15,013 nt of DNA from an uncultured Flavobacteriales bacterium (GTDB taxonomy: Bacteria; Bacteroidota; Bacteroidia; Flavobacteriales; Flavobacteriaceae): NCBI GenBank assembly GCA_913009535.1, contig CAJVXR010000028.1, forward strand, positions 1-15,013, written 5' to 3'. Made by a program: the position numbers and the translations under genes. Shown here in pieces: positions 1 to 8,621 of this stretch (position 1 is the first letter of the stretch; each line of letters begins with the position of its first letter). The notes below the pieces were generated by a model. It was given only the letters and a program-made list of their open reading frames with translations. It did no database searches and had not been told where the DNA came from.

Positions 1-455
1 GTAGCTAATGCCCTAGCAATTTCAGTTCTTCTTCTTTCACCTCCTGAAAGTAAATCTCCTCTATTTTTTCTAATATGGTTTAATCCAAATTCATCTATCA
101 AAGATTCCATTTTTTCTAATTGTTGTTTTTTTGAAAGCTTTGTAAGCTGTAATACACTTAGAATATTATCCTCTACACTTAATTTTCTAAAAACTGATGC
201 TTCTTGAGCCAAATACCCTATTCCACTTTGAGCTCGCTTATACATTGGGAAACTAGTAATTTCTTCGTTATCAAGAAAAATATTACCTCCATTTGGTTTA
301 ATTAAACCGACAATCATGTAAAAAGAGGTTGTTTTACCGGCGCCATTTGGTCCTAAAAGTCCAACTATTTCACCCTGATTTACAGTCAATGAAATGTCTT
401 TTACAACTTTTTTCCCATTATATGATTTCATTAAATTTTGAGCTTTTAATATCAT
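1..455 (-). CDS. lptB: LPS export ABC transporter ATPase LptB (partial, 3' end beyond the window)
   Basis: ATPase of the LptB2FG complex, which extracts lipopolysaccharide from the inner membrane and pushes it along the Lpt bridge. The first 151 codons are visible. They contain Walker A (GPNGAGKT, residues 35-42), the Q-loop glutamine near residue 84 and the ABC signature LSGGE (136-140) followed by [11 protein letters not shown], the LptB-type version of that region. Walker B and the H-loop lie beyond the left edge. The ATG (453-455) overlaps the tatC stop as ATGA, so the gene is translationally coupled as the third gene of the kdsD-tatC-lptB operon. Its company with kdsD, which makes the Kdo precursor of LPS, supports LPS export over a generic branched-chain amino acid ATPase. 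No permease is visible here; LptF and LptG genes usually lie elsewhere. Confidence 0.9.
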   Translation of the reverse strand, partial: MILKAQNLMKSYNGKKVVKDISLTVNQGEIVGLLGPNGAGKTTSFYMIVGLIKPNGGNIFLDNEEITSFPMYKRAQSGIGYLAQEASVFRKLSVEDNILSVLQLTKLSKKQQLEKMESLIDEFGLNHIRKNRGDLLSGGERRRTEIARALA

Positions 456-1261
456 TTATTTGTTTTTAAATCCTTTTTTATTACAAATCTGGATATGGAT
501 ATGCTTATTTGATATAAAATTAGTATTGGAATAGCAACAATTATTTGACTTGCGACATCAGGAGGTGTTATTATTGCTGCTAATATTAACACAGCTATTA
601 AAGCATATTTTCTATATCTAATTAAAATATCCGGGGTTACTAAGCCAACTTTTGTTAAAAAATACATAATTATAGGCAGTTCGAATACTATTCCACATGC
701 TAATGATGATGACCTGACTAATCCAATGAATGAACTTAGATCAATTTCATTTAACACTTCTTTAGATACTTGATAAGAACCCAAGAAATTAATAGAGAAA
801 GGGGTAACTACATAATAACCAAATAAAACTCCAGTAAAAAACAACAATGAAGAAATAAAGATAAATCCTCTTGATCTTTTTCTTTCATTTTCATGCATAC
901 CTGGACTTATAAATTTCCATAATTCATAAATTACATATGGAAAAGAAATGATAAATCCACCTATTATTGAAGTCCAAATATGAGCAGAGAACTGACCAGC
1001 CATAGTTCTATTTTGAATGACAAAAGGAAACTCTTCTCCGCAAAAGTGAGTTTCTATATTTACAAAAGTTGCAGCGTTACAAAGAAACTTATAAGTAGGA
1101 AAAGATAATTTTTTTGGACCAAATATTATTACATCAAAAATAAATTCTTTAAAAATAAAACAAACACACGCCATAACCATTACAGCTACTAATGATCTAA
1201 TGATATTCCATCTGAGTTCCTCTAAGTGATCTAAAAAAGACATTTCATTATTGCTATTCAT
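452..1261 (-). CDS. tatC: Sec-independent (twin-arginine) translocase subunit TatC
   Basis: Polytopic inner-membrane receptor of the Tat pathway, which binds twin-arginine signal peptides of folded proteins and recruits TatA. The 269-residue product begins with the cytoplasmic TatC hallmark FLDHLEELR (residues 9-17). It has about six hydrophobic segments and a conserved block from the second helix into the cytoplasmic loop ([17 protein letters not shown] then HENERKR, about 107-129). The first periplasmic loop (about 45-95) is longer than in E. coli and carries two cysteines (61 and 74). The start chosen is the ATG at 1259-1261; an in-frame ATG six codons later, just before FLDHLEEL, is an alternative. 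It lies 5 bp after kdsD and overlaps lptB by 4 bp. No tatA and no obvious Tat substrate is present in the window. Confidence 0.95.
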   Translation of the reverse strand: MNSNNEMSFLDHLEELRWNIIRSLVAVMVMACVCFIFKEFIFDVIIFGPKKLSFPTYKFLCNAATFVNIETHFCGEEFPFVIQNRTMAGQFSAHIWTSIIGGFIISFPYVIYELWKFISPGMHENERKRSRGFIFISSLLFFTGVLFGYYVVTPFSINFLGSYQVSKEVLNEIDLSSFIGLVRSSSLACGIVFELPIIMYFLTKVGLVTPDILIRYRKYALIAVLILAAIITPPDVASQIIVAIPILILYQISISISRFVIKKDLKTNK

Positions 1262-1266
1262 AATCT

Positions 1267-2238
1267 CTATATTATTCCTTCTTTAATAATATTTTGTATG
1301 TGTATAACTCCGTAATATTTATTGTTTTTTTCAACAATTAGATGAGATATTTTTTTTGATTTCATAATTTTTAAAGCTTCAACTGCCATTAAATTTGAGT
1401 TAATAACAAAAGGTTCTTTTGTCATTATTTCTTTAGCTTTAACCATTGCTATATCTAAGCTTTTTACTAATTGTCTTCTTAAATCTCCATCGGTTATTAT
1501 TCCCTTGATATCATTTTTATCATCCAATACAACTACTGCTCCTAACATTTTTTCTGACATTTCAACTATTACATTACTGATGTTGGAATTAATATTGATT
1601 TCTGGCTTTTCTTGTGTGTTAATTATATCTTCTACTTTTAAATACAATTTTTTCCCTAAGCTACCACCTGGATGATATTTCGCAAAATCTTTAGATCCAA
1701 AACCTCTGAGCTTTAACAGTGTTACCGCTAAGGCATCACCAATTACTAACTGGGCTGTAGTACTAGTAGTCGGAGCTAAATTATTTGGACATGCTTCTTT
1801 TTCAACTTTAGAATTTAAAATAAAGTCTGCATTTAGTGCTAAAAAGGAATCAATATCACCAGTTATTGCTATTAATTTATTCGAGTTACTAGATTTGATA
1901 AAAGGGATAAGTGCTTTAATTTCAGGAGTATTACCACTTTTAGAAATACAAATGACGATATCATTTTTTTGAATTAGACCTAAATCTCCATGAATTGCAT
2001 CTGCAGCATGCATAAAAATAGAAGGAGTACCAGTTGAATTAAACGTTGCTACTATTTTTTGTGCAATAATTGCACTTTTTCCTATCCCACTGACTATGAC
2101 TCTTCCTTCTGATTTAAGAATCAGCTGTATAGAATTAACAAAGTCAATATTTATATATTTATTTAAATCACTGATGCTATTACTCTGTAAATCAATAGTT
2201 TCTTTAATTATATTTAATATTGATTGATTTGAATTCAA
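1267..2238 (-). CDS. kdsD: D-arabinose 5-phosphate isomerase, KpsF/GutQ/KdsD family
   Basis: Converts D-ribulose 5-phosphate to D-arabinose 5-phosphate, the first committed step toward CMP-Kdo for LPS. The 323-residue protein has an N-terminal SIS sugar-phosphate domain (about 35-195) with GIGKSA (51-56), SKSGNT (99-104), HGDLG (83-87), a PTTSTTA stretch (156-162) and KYHPGGSLG (188-196). Two CBS domains follow (about 203-260 and 268-320). Only a TTG (2236-2238) gives a start consistent with the family's N terminus: an in-frame TAA lies three codons upstream and the first internal ATG is at residue 77, inside the SIS domain. It is the first gene of the minus-strand operon with tatC and lptB and is divergent from recQ. 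GutQ or KpsF specificity cannot be separated by sequence alone, but the lptB neighbour favours LPS biosynthesis. Confidence 0.9.
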   Translation of the reverse strand: MNSNQSILNIIKETIDLQSNSISDLNKYINIDFVNSIQLILKSEGRVIVSGIGKSAIIAQKIVATFNSTGTPSIFMHAADAIHGDLGLIQKNDIVICISKSGNTPEIKALIPFIKSSNSNKLIAITGDIDSFLALNADFILNSKVEKEACPNNLAPTTSTTAQLVIGDALAVTLLKLRGFGSKDFAKYHPGGSLGKKLYLKVEDIINTQEKPEININSNISNVIVEMSEKMLGAVVVLDDKNDIKGIITDGDLRRQLVKSLDIAMVKAKEIMTKEPFVINSNLMAVEALKIMKSKKISHLIVEKNNKYYGVIHIQNIIKEGII

Positions 2239-2394
2239 ATTTTTTTAGTTTTAGTTTTTTAATAATTTACTTAAACACTATATTTATTATGTACAAAAAA
2301 ACAAAATTTTTATCAGACTCTAATTTTTTATCAAGATAATATATTTATTAAAGACAATTGAGTTGTAATAATTTTTTTAAATTTTAAACAAATA
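2239..2394. promoter_or_regulatory. Divergent intergenic region between kdsD and recQ
   Basis: This 156-bp, extremely AT-rich spacer must hold the promoters of the kdsD-tatC-lptB operon (minus) and of recQ (plus). I could not find a full TTG-N19-TAnnTTTG promoter on either strand. The nearest to a -7 element for recQ are TAATTTTT at 2321-2328 and again at 2369-2376, both without a TTG at the right distance. No hairpin or clear operator repeat is seen. Both flanking genes begin with TTG codons. Confidence 0.4.
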
Positions 2395-4581
2395 TTGAAA
2401 CATAATCTTCATTTAGAGTTAAAAAAATATTTTGGTTTTAATCATTTTAAAGGATTACAAGAAGTTGTAATTAAAAGCCTGCTTGACGGACAAGATACTT
2501 TTGTAATAATGCCAACAGGTGGCGGTAAGTCTTTGTGTTACCAGTTACCTGCCTTGATAAAAGAAGGAACAGCAATAGTAGTTTCTCCATTAATTGCTCT
2601 TATGAAAAATCAAGTTGATTCTATTAGATCAATTTCAAATGAAGCTTCAGTTGCACATGTGTTAAATTCTTCTCTAAGTAAGACCGAAATTGATACTGTA
2701 AAAATGGATATCTCCAGCGGGAAAACTAAACTGCTTTATATGGCTCCAGAGTCATTATCAAAAGAGTCAAATATTGAATTTTTAAAAAAACAAAATATTT
2801 CATTCATGGCAGTTGATGAAGCTCACTGCATAAGTGAGTGGGGACATGATTTTAGACCTGACTATAGAAATTTAAGAAATATATTAGATAAATTAGATAA
2901 AGAAATTCCAATTATTGGATTGACAGCAACTGCTACAGAAAAGGTTCAAGAGGATATAATAAAAAATTTAAAAATATCAGGTGCTAATACATTTAAGGCG
3001 TCTTTTAATAGACCTAACTTATACTATGAAGTTAGAACAAAGGATAATGAAGTTGAAAAGGACATAATAAAATATATCAAAAATAATATTGGTAAATCCG
3101 GAATAATCTATTGTTTAAGTAGAAAGAAGGTTGAGGAGATATCTTATTTATTACAAGTTAATGAGTTAAACGCCTTACCCTATCATGCTGGTTTAGACTC
3201 AAAAACAAGAGCTAAACATCAAGATATGTTTTTGATGGAAGATGTTGATATTATTGTTGCTACAATAGCTTTTGGAATGGGTATTGACAAGCCAGATGTT
3301 CGTTTTGTAATACATCATGATATTCCAAAAAGTATTGAAAGTTATTACCAAGAAACCGGTAGAGCTGGTCGTGATGGAGGAGAAGGACATTGCATAGCTT
3401 ATTATGCATATAAAGATATTGAAAAGTTAGAAAAATTCATGTCTGGAAAACCTGTTGCTGAACAAGAAATTGGTCATGCTCTTTTACAAGAAATGGTTTC
3501 CTATGCGGAAACATCAATTTCTAGAAGAAAATTTATATTGCATTATTTTGGTGAAGAATTTGATAATGACACTGGTGATGGTGGCATGTTGGATGATAAT
3601 ATGAAGTTTCCTAAACCAAAGTCGGAAGCTAAGTCAGATGTTCTTAATATTATTAAGATAATAAATCAAACTAAAGAAATATATAAATCAAAAGATTTAG
3701 TTGATATTTTAGTTGGTAAAGAAAATGCATTAATTAAATCCCACAGCATTAGAAATAGCTCATTATTTTCAATTGGAAATGATAAGCCATATGAGTATTG
3801 GATGGCTTTGATTAGGCAATGTATAGTTGCTCGATATTTAAAAAAAGAGATAGAAACCTATGGAATTGTTAAAATCACTGAAATGGGTTTTAAATTTTTA
3901 AATAAACCTGTGTCTTTCATGATGACAAAAGATCATCATTATACAGGTCAGTCTGTTAAAAATAACTTCACTAAAAGTTCAAATATTTCCGGAGATGATA
4001 TTTTATTAAAAATGTTAAAGAATCTAAGGAAAGATGTTGCTCATAAATTAAAGATACCTCCATTCGTAATTTTTCAAGATCCCTCCTTGAACGATATGAC
4101 TTTAAAATACCCTACAACAATCGCTGAAATGTCTACTATTCATGGTGTAGGTGAGGGTAAGTCTAAAAAATATGGTCCAGAATTTATTGAACTAATAACA
4201 AATTATGTAAATGAAAATAATATTGCTACAAAGGAAGATGTAGTAGTAAAATCTACTGGTTCAAATTCTGCTTTAAAACTATATATAATTCAAAGTATTG
4301 ACAGAAAACTTCCTCTTGATGATATTGTTTCTGCTAAGTCACTAGATATGATAGATTTTATAAAAGAGATGGAAGTAATTGTTTATTCTGGCACAAAGCT
4401 AAACATAAAGTATTGGATTGATTACTTATTTGACGAAGATCAACAAGAAGAGCTTGGTGAATACTTTATGGAAGCTGAGTCAGATGATATAAAATTAGCA
4501 ATTGACGAATTTGAAGGAGATTATGAGGAGGAAGACCTTAGACTCTTTAGAATTAAATTCTTGAGTGAAGTTGCAAATTAA
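2395..4581 (+). CDS. recQ: ATP-dependent DNA helicase RecQ (zinc-cysteine-less form)
   Basis: 3'-5' superfamily 2 helicase for recombination and fork repair. Of 728 residues, the two RecA-like domains show motif 0 (FKGLQE, 18-23), Walker A (TGGGKS, 41-46), DEAH (141-144) with the RecQ aromatic-rich loop after it, and motif VI (YYQETGRAGRDG from residue 317). The RecQ C-terminal domain follows, then an HRDC domain (about 530-605) and an extra region (about 620-728) with an acidic tail. By gap-free comparison with E. coli RecQ as I remember it, the zinc ligands C380, C397, C400 and C403 correspond here to S376, T393, G396 and L399, so the zinc site is absent. The start is TTG at 2395; an in-frame TGA lies 12 codons upstream, and translation from TTG gives the expected N terminus. 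Divergent from kdsD. Confidence 0.95.
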   Translation: MKHNLHLELKKYFGFNHFKGLQEVVIKSLLDGQDTFVIMPTGGGKSLCYQLPALIKEGTAIVVSPLIALMKNQVDSIRSISNEASVAHVLNSSLSKTEIDTVKMDISSGKTKLLYMAPESLSKESNIEFLKKQNISFMAVDEAHCISEWGHDFRPDYRNLRNILDKLDKEIPIIGLTATATEKVQEDIIKNLKISGANTFKASFNRPNLYYEVRTKDNEVEKDIIKYIKNNIGKSGIIYCLSRKKVEEISYLLQVNELNALPYHAGLDSKTRAKHQDMFLMEDVDIIVATIAFGMGIDKPDVRFVIHHDIPKSIESYYQETGRAGRDGGEGHCIAYYAYKDIEKLEKFMSGKPVAEQEIGHALLQEMVSYAETSISRRKFILHYFGEEFDNDTGDGGMLDDNMKFPKPKSEAKSDVLNIIKIINQTKEIYKSKDLVDILVGKENALIKSHSIRNSSLFSIGNDKPYEYWMALIRQCIVARYLKKEIETYGIVKITEMGFKFLNKPVSFMMTKDHHYTGQSVKNNFTKSSNISGDDILLKMLKNLRKDVAHKLKIPPFVIFQDPSLNDMTLKYPTTIAEMSTIHGVGEGKSKKYGPEFIELITNYVNENNIATKEDVVVKSTGSNSALKLYIIQSIDRKLPLDDIVSAKSLDMIDFIKEMEVIVYSGTKLNIKYWIDYLFDEDQQEELGEYFMEAESDDIKLAIDEFEGDYEEEDLRLFRIKFLSEVAN

Positions 4582-4616
4582 TACAATTCTGTTTATCAAT
4601 AGATTAACTAATATTG

Positions 4617-4624
4617 TATCTTCG
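4617..4624 (+). promoter_or_regulatory. Candidate -7 element upstream of the PPIase fusion gene
   Basis: TATCTTCG followed by CGC fits the Bacteroidota -7 consensus TAnnTTTG at all but one position and lies 22 bp before the ATG at 4647. No clear TTG -33 element is found about 19 bp upstream, so this is a partial match. If real, it shows that translation starts at 4647 and not at the TTG at 4614, which would lie upstream of the transcript. Confidence 0.35.
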
Positions 4625-4646
4625 CGCACAAAATAAAAACTATATT

Positions 4647-5582
4647 ATGGAAAATGGCTTATATGCAATAGTTGAAACTTCAAAAGGAGAAATTACATTA
4701 AACCTAGAATTTGAAAAAACTCCAGCTACAGTAGGAAACTTTGTAGCTCTTTGTGAGGGAGAAATGAAAAACTCATCAAAAGATCTTGGAGTTCCTTATT
4801 ATGACAACATGAAGTTTCATAGGGTTATTAATGACTTTATGGTGCAAGGAGGTTGCCCATTAGGTACTGGTTCAGGTAACCCTGGTTATAAGTTTGATGA
4901 TGAGTTCCACCCTGACTTAAAGCATGATAAACCAGGTATTTTATCTATGGCTAATGCTGGTCCAGCAACAAATGGTAGTCAATTTTTTATTACTCATATT
5001 CCTACTGCTTGGCTAGATAATAAACATACTGTATTCGGAAATGTTGTTAATGGTATGGATGTAGTTAACTCTATAACGCAGGGTGATGAAATAAAAGTTA
5101 TTAAAATATCTAGAATTGGAGAGAATGCGAGTAAATTTAAAGCGCTTGATTCTTTTAATTCTCTTAACGAATCTGCAGTTCAAAGACAAAAAGAAATTAC
5201 AGAAAAAAATCTAAAAGCTTTAAATGATCTTTCTGATGGTTTTGATATTACTGAATCAGGGTTAAGATATAAAATTTCTGAAAAAGGAACTGGTGAAAAG
5301 GCTATTAGTGGAAAAAACATTAAGGTTCATTACAAAGGGCAATTATTAGATGGAACAGTTTTTGACTCATCATTTAAAAGAGATGAGCCAATTGAATTCA
5401 CTTTAGGTATTGGTCAGGTCATCAAAGGTTGGGACGAAGGCTTAGCGCTATTGTCAGTAGGTGACAAAGCTAGGTTCATTATACCTAGTGATCTAGCATA
5501 TGGTGAAGCTGGTGCTGGTGGAGTTATTCCTGCTAATGCAAATCTAATTTTTGATGTGGAACTTGTAGATGTAATTAGTTAA
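4647..5582 (+). CDS. Two-domain peptidyl-prolyl cis-trans isomerase (cyclophilin-FKBP fusion)
   Basis: Prolyl isomerase with two unrelated catalytic folds in one 311-residue chain. The N-terminal cyclophilin domain (about 5-158) has the catalytic arginine in FHRV (R59), FMVQGG (64-69), MANAG (101-105), NGSQFFIT (109-116) and the tryptophan of [11 protein letters not shown] (W122). A charged, probably helical linker (about 160-200) leads to an FKBP domain (about 204-311) with the pocket residues Y229 in VHYKG, F239 and D240 in [14 protein letters not shown] (258-266) and AYG (Y285). Both active sites look intact. There is no signal peptide, so it should act in the cytoplasm. I chose the ATG at 4647: translation from an upstream TTG at 4614 would add 11 residues without family support and would span a likely promoter. 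It lies 65 bp after recQ. Confidence 0.93.
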   Translation: MENGLYAIVETSKGEITLNLEFEKTPATVGNFVALCEGEMKNSSKDLGVPYYDNMKFHRVINDFMVQGGCPLGTGSGNPGYKFDDEFHPDLKHDKPGILSMANAGPATNGSQFFITHIPTAWLDNKHTVFGNVVNGMDVVNSITQGDEIKVIKISRIGENASKFKALDSFNSLNESAVQRQKEITEKNLKALNDLSDGFDITESGLRYKISEKGTGEKAISGKNIKVHYKGQLLDGTVFDSSFKRDEPIEFTLGIGQVIKGWDEGLALLSVGDKARFIIPSDLAYGEAGAGGVIPANANLIFDVELVDVIS

Positions 5583-5687
5583 TTTTCTATTTAAATTGTA
5601 GTTAATACTAGACTTTAAGACTTGTCATTTTTTTCAATTAATTTGTCTTACTTAAATATTTATTGTTTAATTGTTAATTATTGTAAT

Positions 5688-6023
5688 ATGAGCACAGAAC
5701 TAAATTTTGATGATTTCTCAAAAATAGATATAAGAGTAGGAACTGTTATCGATGCTTATTTTAATAAAGATTCTATAAAGCCAGCATATATCCTAAGTAT
5801 AGATTTTGGACCTCTAGGAGTTTACAAATCATCAGCACAAATCACAAAAAACTATAAGGCTCAGAGTTTAGTTGATACTCAAGTGACAGCTATAATAAAT
5901 TTTCCTAAAAAACAAATTGGAAAAACAATGAGTTCTTGCTTAGTTTTAGGTGTAGCACAGTCTGGTGATGTCACATTGATTAAACCATTAGATAGAGTTA
6001 TTAACGGAAGTGTCGTTTCTTAA
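5688..6023 (+). CDS. csaA: CsaA-like tRNA-binding (EMAP-type) chaperone-like protein
   Basis: The 111-residue product is essentially one EMAP/tRNA-binding OB-fold domain. It matches CsaA over its whole length: DDFSKIDIRVGTV near the N terminus, then IDFGPLGVYKSSAQITKNY, a VTAIINFPKKQIGK stretch and a C-terminal VLGVAQSGDVTLIKP. CsaA of Bacillus has been linked to protein export and chaperone-like activity; the precise role is unsettled and tRNA or peptide binding is inferred from the fold. The ATG at 5688 gives the usual family length. An open frame extends upstream to a TTG at 5622, but those 22 extra residues are hydrophobic, AT-driven sequence with no family match. Its stop is separated from the convergent M14 peptidase stop by a single base. 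Confidence 0.9.
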   Translation: MSTELNFDDFSKIDIRVGTVIDAYFNKDSIKPAYILSIDFGPLGVYKSSAQITKNYKAQSLVDTQVTAIINFPKKQIGKTMSSCLVLGVAQSGDVTLIKPLDRVINGSVVS

Positions 6024-6024
6024 A

Positions 6025-8544
6025 TTAAAATTGATCGCTAAAATAAATGGCATTCATTAATAATTTATTAGTACCATACCAAAATGCTCTAAAGTTTGTA
6101 TTATCTGTAAAACAAGTCACTTGCCCTTTTTTATAACCCCCTGTTTTAAATGGAACACTTAATTTCAAATTTTCTAAATTCTCTTCAGAAACATACCCAC
6201 TTAGTAAAGGGCTTTCCGTATAAATTATTGGGTTATTATAGCTGATTTCATCAATATCCATAAATATTGTTGTATTTCTAAATAGCGAAATATGTTCGTT
6301 TTTATATCCAAAGCTAATAGGGTGACTTAAGTCTAGTTTGGCTTCAAAAATAGCTCCACCTATTACCTGGGCACCACGATGATTATCTTTTTGACCAAAG
6401 GATACATTTTTTGTGGGGATTGTACTTGATTTTATTTTTAAATCTAACAACTTATTTTTGTTTACCCAATTCAATGAATTTTTAAAAGTTATTAGATTAC
6501 CTCCATTTTTTGTCCATTCAATAATTTTTTTTGAATTCATATCGGATAAACCTTTAGAGCTTGGGATAATTATAGATGAATATTTTGATAAGTCAGATCT
6601 GGAAATAGATTTAACATCCAGTTTTGTAACCATAATGTTGTACCTAGTGTCAAAAAGATGCCATATTTCACCTGCATCATAAGAGTTTACTCCTTCCCCA
6701 ACAATTATGGCAATATTTTGTTTTTCTATTTTTTTAAATTTCGAGCTACCTAGATCTATTCCGTTAGTTAGTCCAGTATTTACACCATCGATAATTAAAT
6801 GATTTTTGTTTGCTAATTTGTTCAGCAATTCATACAACGATTTACTAGAAATGTTTTGATTTTTTACAGGAATAAGAATTGTTCCATAATCATATTTCTT
6901 ATTATTTAATACAAATTCTTTTAAAGCTACTTTAGCTATTATATTATGATTTAAAATTTCATTTAAAAGCCCTGGGGAGTAGTAATCGTTCCAACTTAAT
7001 AAGTATGCATAATCACTTTTAGAATTAACAACTCCATTAGGCAGATTTAAATTTACTATTTCTTCTCCAGCCATATCCATTGAAACATCCATATTATAAT
7101 CTAAATTAAATGCTAGTGGAAAAGTCCATGCAGAAACATCATAGAATAAACTATCCTGAAAACTTGTTCTTTTTTCAAACATTGCATTTATTAGTTTAAG
7201 ATTCTTTTGATTTTTAGGAATAATATAAGCGTGTTCTTTTTTATAATTTATTTTTTCTTTTGTAAAATCATTTTTTATTTGATGAAATTTAATTTTATGT
7301 CTTTTTAAAATTTCAGCTAAGTGGTAGGCTTTTGCTGCATCTTTTTCATCTCCAAATACTATAGCAGAATTTTTCTCTTTTTTAGCCTCTTCTCTTGAAT
7401 TTTTATAAAAATTGTATTGATAGTTTAATATTTCTTTTCTCATATTTAAAGCAGCATCGAGGGTAGATAGGCCTGCTGTTAGCTGATTTTTAATTGTAAA
7501 TGGAAATGTAAGAATTCCGTTATCACTATTTTGAATATGACCTCTAGAGCTAGCTTGTTCAAATAATATTCCAATTCCCCCATTTATATCAGGAAACGTA
7601 GATCCTTTTCCGTAGTAAAAGTCATCAAATTGTTCTTCAGAGTAGTATAGTGACCCAATCTGATCAAGTGCTTTTACATGATATTTTGATATTTTTCGGG
7701 TAAGATCTTGATTTAATTTCGATGTTAATGGATGAGTTCTTGAAGGTACTCCAGGTTGGAAAAAGAAAGTAGAATTAGTCCCCATTTCGTGATGATCTGT
7801 AAGGATATTAGGTAACCATTCGTGAAAAGTTTTAATCCTTGCTCTAGATTCTGGTAACTGAACAGGTAACCAATCTCTGTTCATATCAAACCAATAATGA
7901 TTAGTTCTTCCCCCCGGCCAAACTTCACTGTATTCTCTGTCATTTGGATCCGGATTTAGATTGATGTTTTTATTACTATTTGCCCAATATGCAAATCTTT
8001 GTAGTCCATCAGGATTAAAAGAAGGATCTAACAGTATAACGGTATTCTCTAATAATTGATTTACAAAGTCACTGTTTGATGCTGCTAGGTAATATGCTAA
8101 CAATAATGCTGAATTAGAACCACTAGGTTCATTACCATGAATAGAAAACCCTTGATAAACAACTAATGGAGTTTTTTCTAGGTTAGGTTCCTGGCTAGAA
8201 TTTGTTAATGATATATGGTTTTTCTGAATCTCTTTAATATTTTTTTGATTTTTTTCGGAGGTAATAGTTAATAAAACTAAGGGACGGTCCTCAAATGTTT
8301 TACCTCTCTTATCGATAGTGATTCTATTTGAACTACTAGCTAATTTCTTCATGTATTCAACAAGTTTATCATGAGTTATATGCCATTTACCAACTTGATG
8401 TCCGATAACGCTCTCAGGAGTTGGAATATCTTTATTAAGAGTTGTAATATCTTGCTGTGAAAAATAATACTCTAAATTAACCTCACTTTGACTAAAGGAA
8501 ATCATTGAAAAGCTTAAAAGCGATAATAAAAAGATATTTTTCAT
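6025..8544 (-). CDS. Secreted M14-family zinc carboxypeptidase with C-terminal amidotransferase-like domain
   Basis: The 839-residue protein starts with a Sec signal peptide: Lys, a hydrophobic core and SFS-QS near residues 17-20. The M14 metallocarboxypeptidase domain covers about 55-370: zinc ligands H136 and E139 in HGNEPSG, the third histidine at 251 or 252 in DHHEMG, the substrate-binding N222-R223 pair in MNRDW, and the catalytic glutamate E329 in GILFEQASSRG. All key residues are present, so activity is expected. From about residue 607 to 690 lies an alpha/beta region (IAIIVGEGVNSYDAG and later IIIPSSKG) resembling a class I glutamine amidotransferase or flavodoxin-like fold. I see no type IX secretion tail, so it is probably periplasmic or surface-associated, degrading peptides for nutrition. 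Substrate is unknown. It is convergent with csaA and begins just past a terminator, with a weak -7-like box (TATATTTA, 8563-8570) upstream. Confidence 0.9.
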   Translation of the reverse strand: MKNIFLLSLLSFSMISFSQSEVNLEYYFSQQDITTLNKDIPTPESVIGHQVGKWHITHDKLVEYMKKLASSSNRITIDKRGKTFEDRPLVLLTITSEKNQKNIKEIQKNHISLTNSSQEPNLEKTPLVVYQGFSIHGNEPSGSNSALLLAYYLAASNSDFVNQLLENTVILLDPSFNPDGLQRFAYWANSNKNINLNPDPNDREYSEVWPGGRTNHYWFDMNRDWLPVQLPESRARIKTFHEWLPNILTDHHEMGTNSTFFFQPGVPSRTHPLTSKLNQDLTRKISKYHVKALDQIGSLYYSEEQFDDFYYGKGSTFPDINGGIGILFEQASSRGHIQNSDNGILTFPFTIKNQLTAGLSTLDAALNMRKEILNYQYNFYKNSREEAKKEKNSAIVFGDEKDAAKAYHLAEILKRHKIKFHQIKNDFTKEKINYKKEHAYIIPKNQKNLKLINAMFEKRTSFQDSLFYDVSAWTFPLAFNLDYNMDVSMDMAGEEIVNLNLPNGVVNSKSDYAYLLSWNDYYSPGLLNEILNHNIIAKVALKEFVLNNKKYDYGTILIPVKNQNISSKSLYELLNKLANKNHLIIDGVNTGLTNGIDLGSSKFKKIEKQNIAIIVGEGVNSYDAGEIWHLFDTRYNIMVTKLDVKSISRSDLSKYSSIIIPSSKGLSDMNSKKIIEWTKNGGNLITFKNSLNWVNKNKLLDLKIKSSTIPTKNVSFGQKDNHRGAQVIGGAIFEAKLDLSHPISFGYKNEHISLFRNTTIFMDIDEISYNNPIIYTESPLLSGYVSEENLENLKLSVPFKTGGYKKGQVTCFTDNTNFRAFWYGTNKLLMNAIYFSDQF

Positions 8545-8570
8545 AAAATTTTGATTTAGATATAAATATA

Positions 8571-8601
8571 AAAAAACCGTAATTATTCATTACGGTTTTT
8601 T
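8571..8601 (-). terminator. Intrinsic terminator after the DUF3276 gene
   Basis: A perfect 12-bp inverted repeat (arms 8571-8582 and 8590-8601, 7-base loop) with a CCG/CGG core flanked by A and T runs. It gives a hairpin followed by a T run on either strand. It lies 20 bp past the stop of the minus-strand DUF3276 gene, so it ends that transcript before the M14 gene. It is the only clear intrinsic terminator I see in the window. Confidence 0.85.
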
Positions 8602-8621
8602 AAAAAATATTATTAATAGTA

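Noticed and set aside
3199..3390. 63-codon open frame on the minus strand inside recQ
   Set aside because: It is antisense to the conserved helicase motifs of recQ, has no family resemblance, and reflects low stop density opposite a real gene.
4614..4646. Upstream TTG start extending the PPIase fusion by 11 codons
   Set aside because: The ATG at 4647 gives the normal cyclophilin N terminus, and the extension overlaps a likely -7 promoter element.
5622..5687. Upstream TTG start extending CsaA by 22 codons
   Set aside because: The extension has no family match; the ATG at 5688 gives the standard ~110-residue length.
5583..5687. Promoter for csaA
   Set aside because: Several AT-rich near matches exist (around 5661 and 5675), but none has TTG and TAnnTTTG at a credible spacing, so no call is made.
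6413..6682. 89-codon open frame on the plus strand inside the M14 gene
   Set aside because: Fully antisense to a well-supported coding region and with no recognisable domain.
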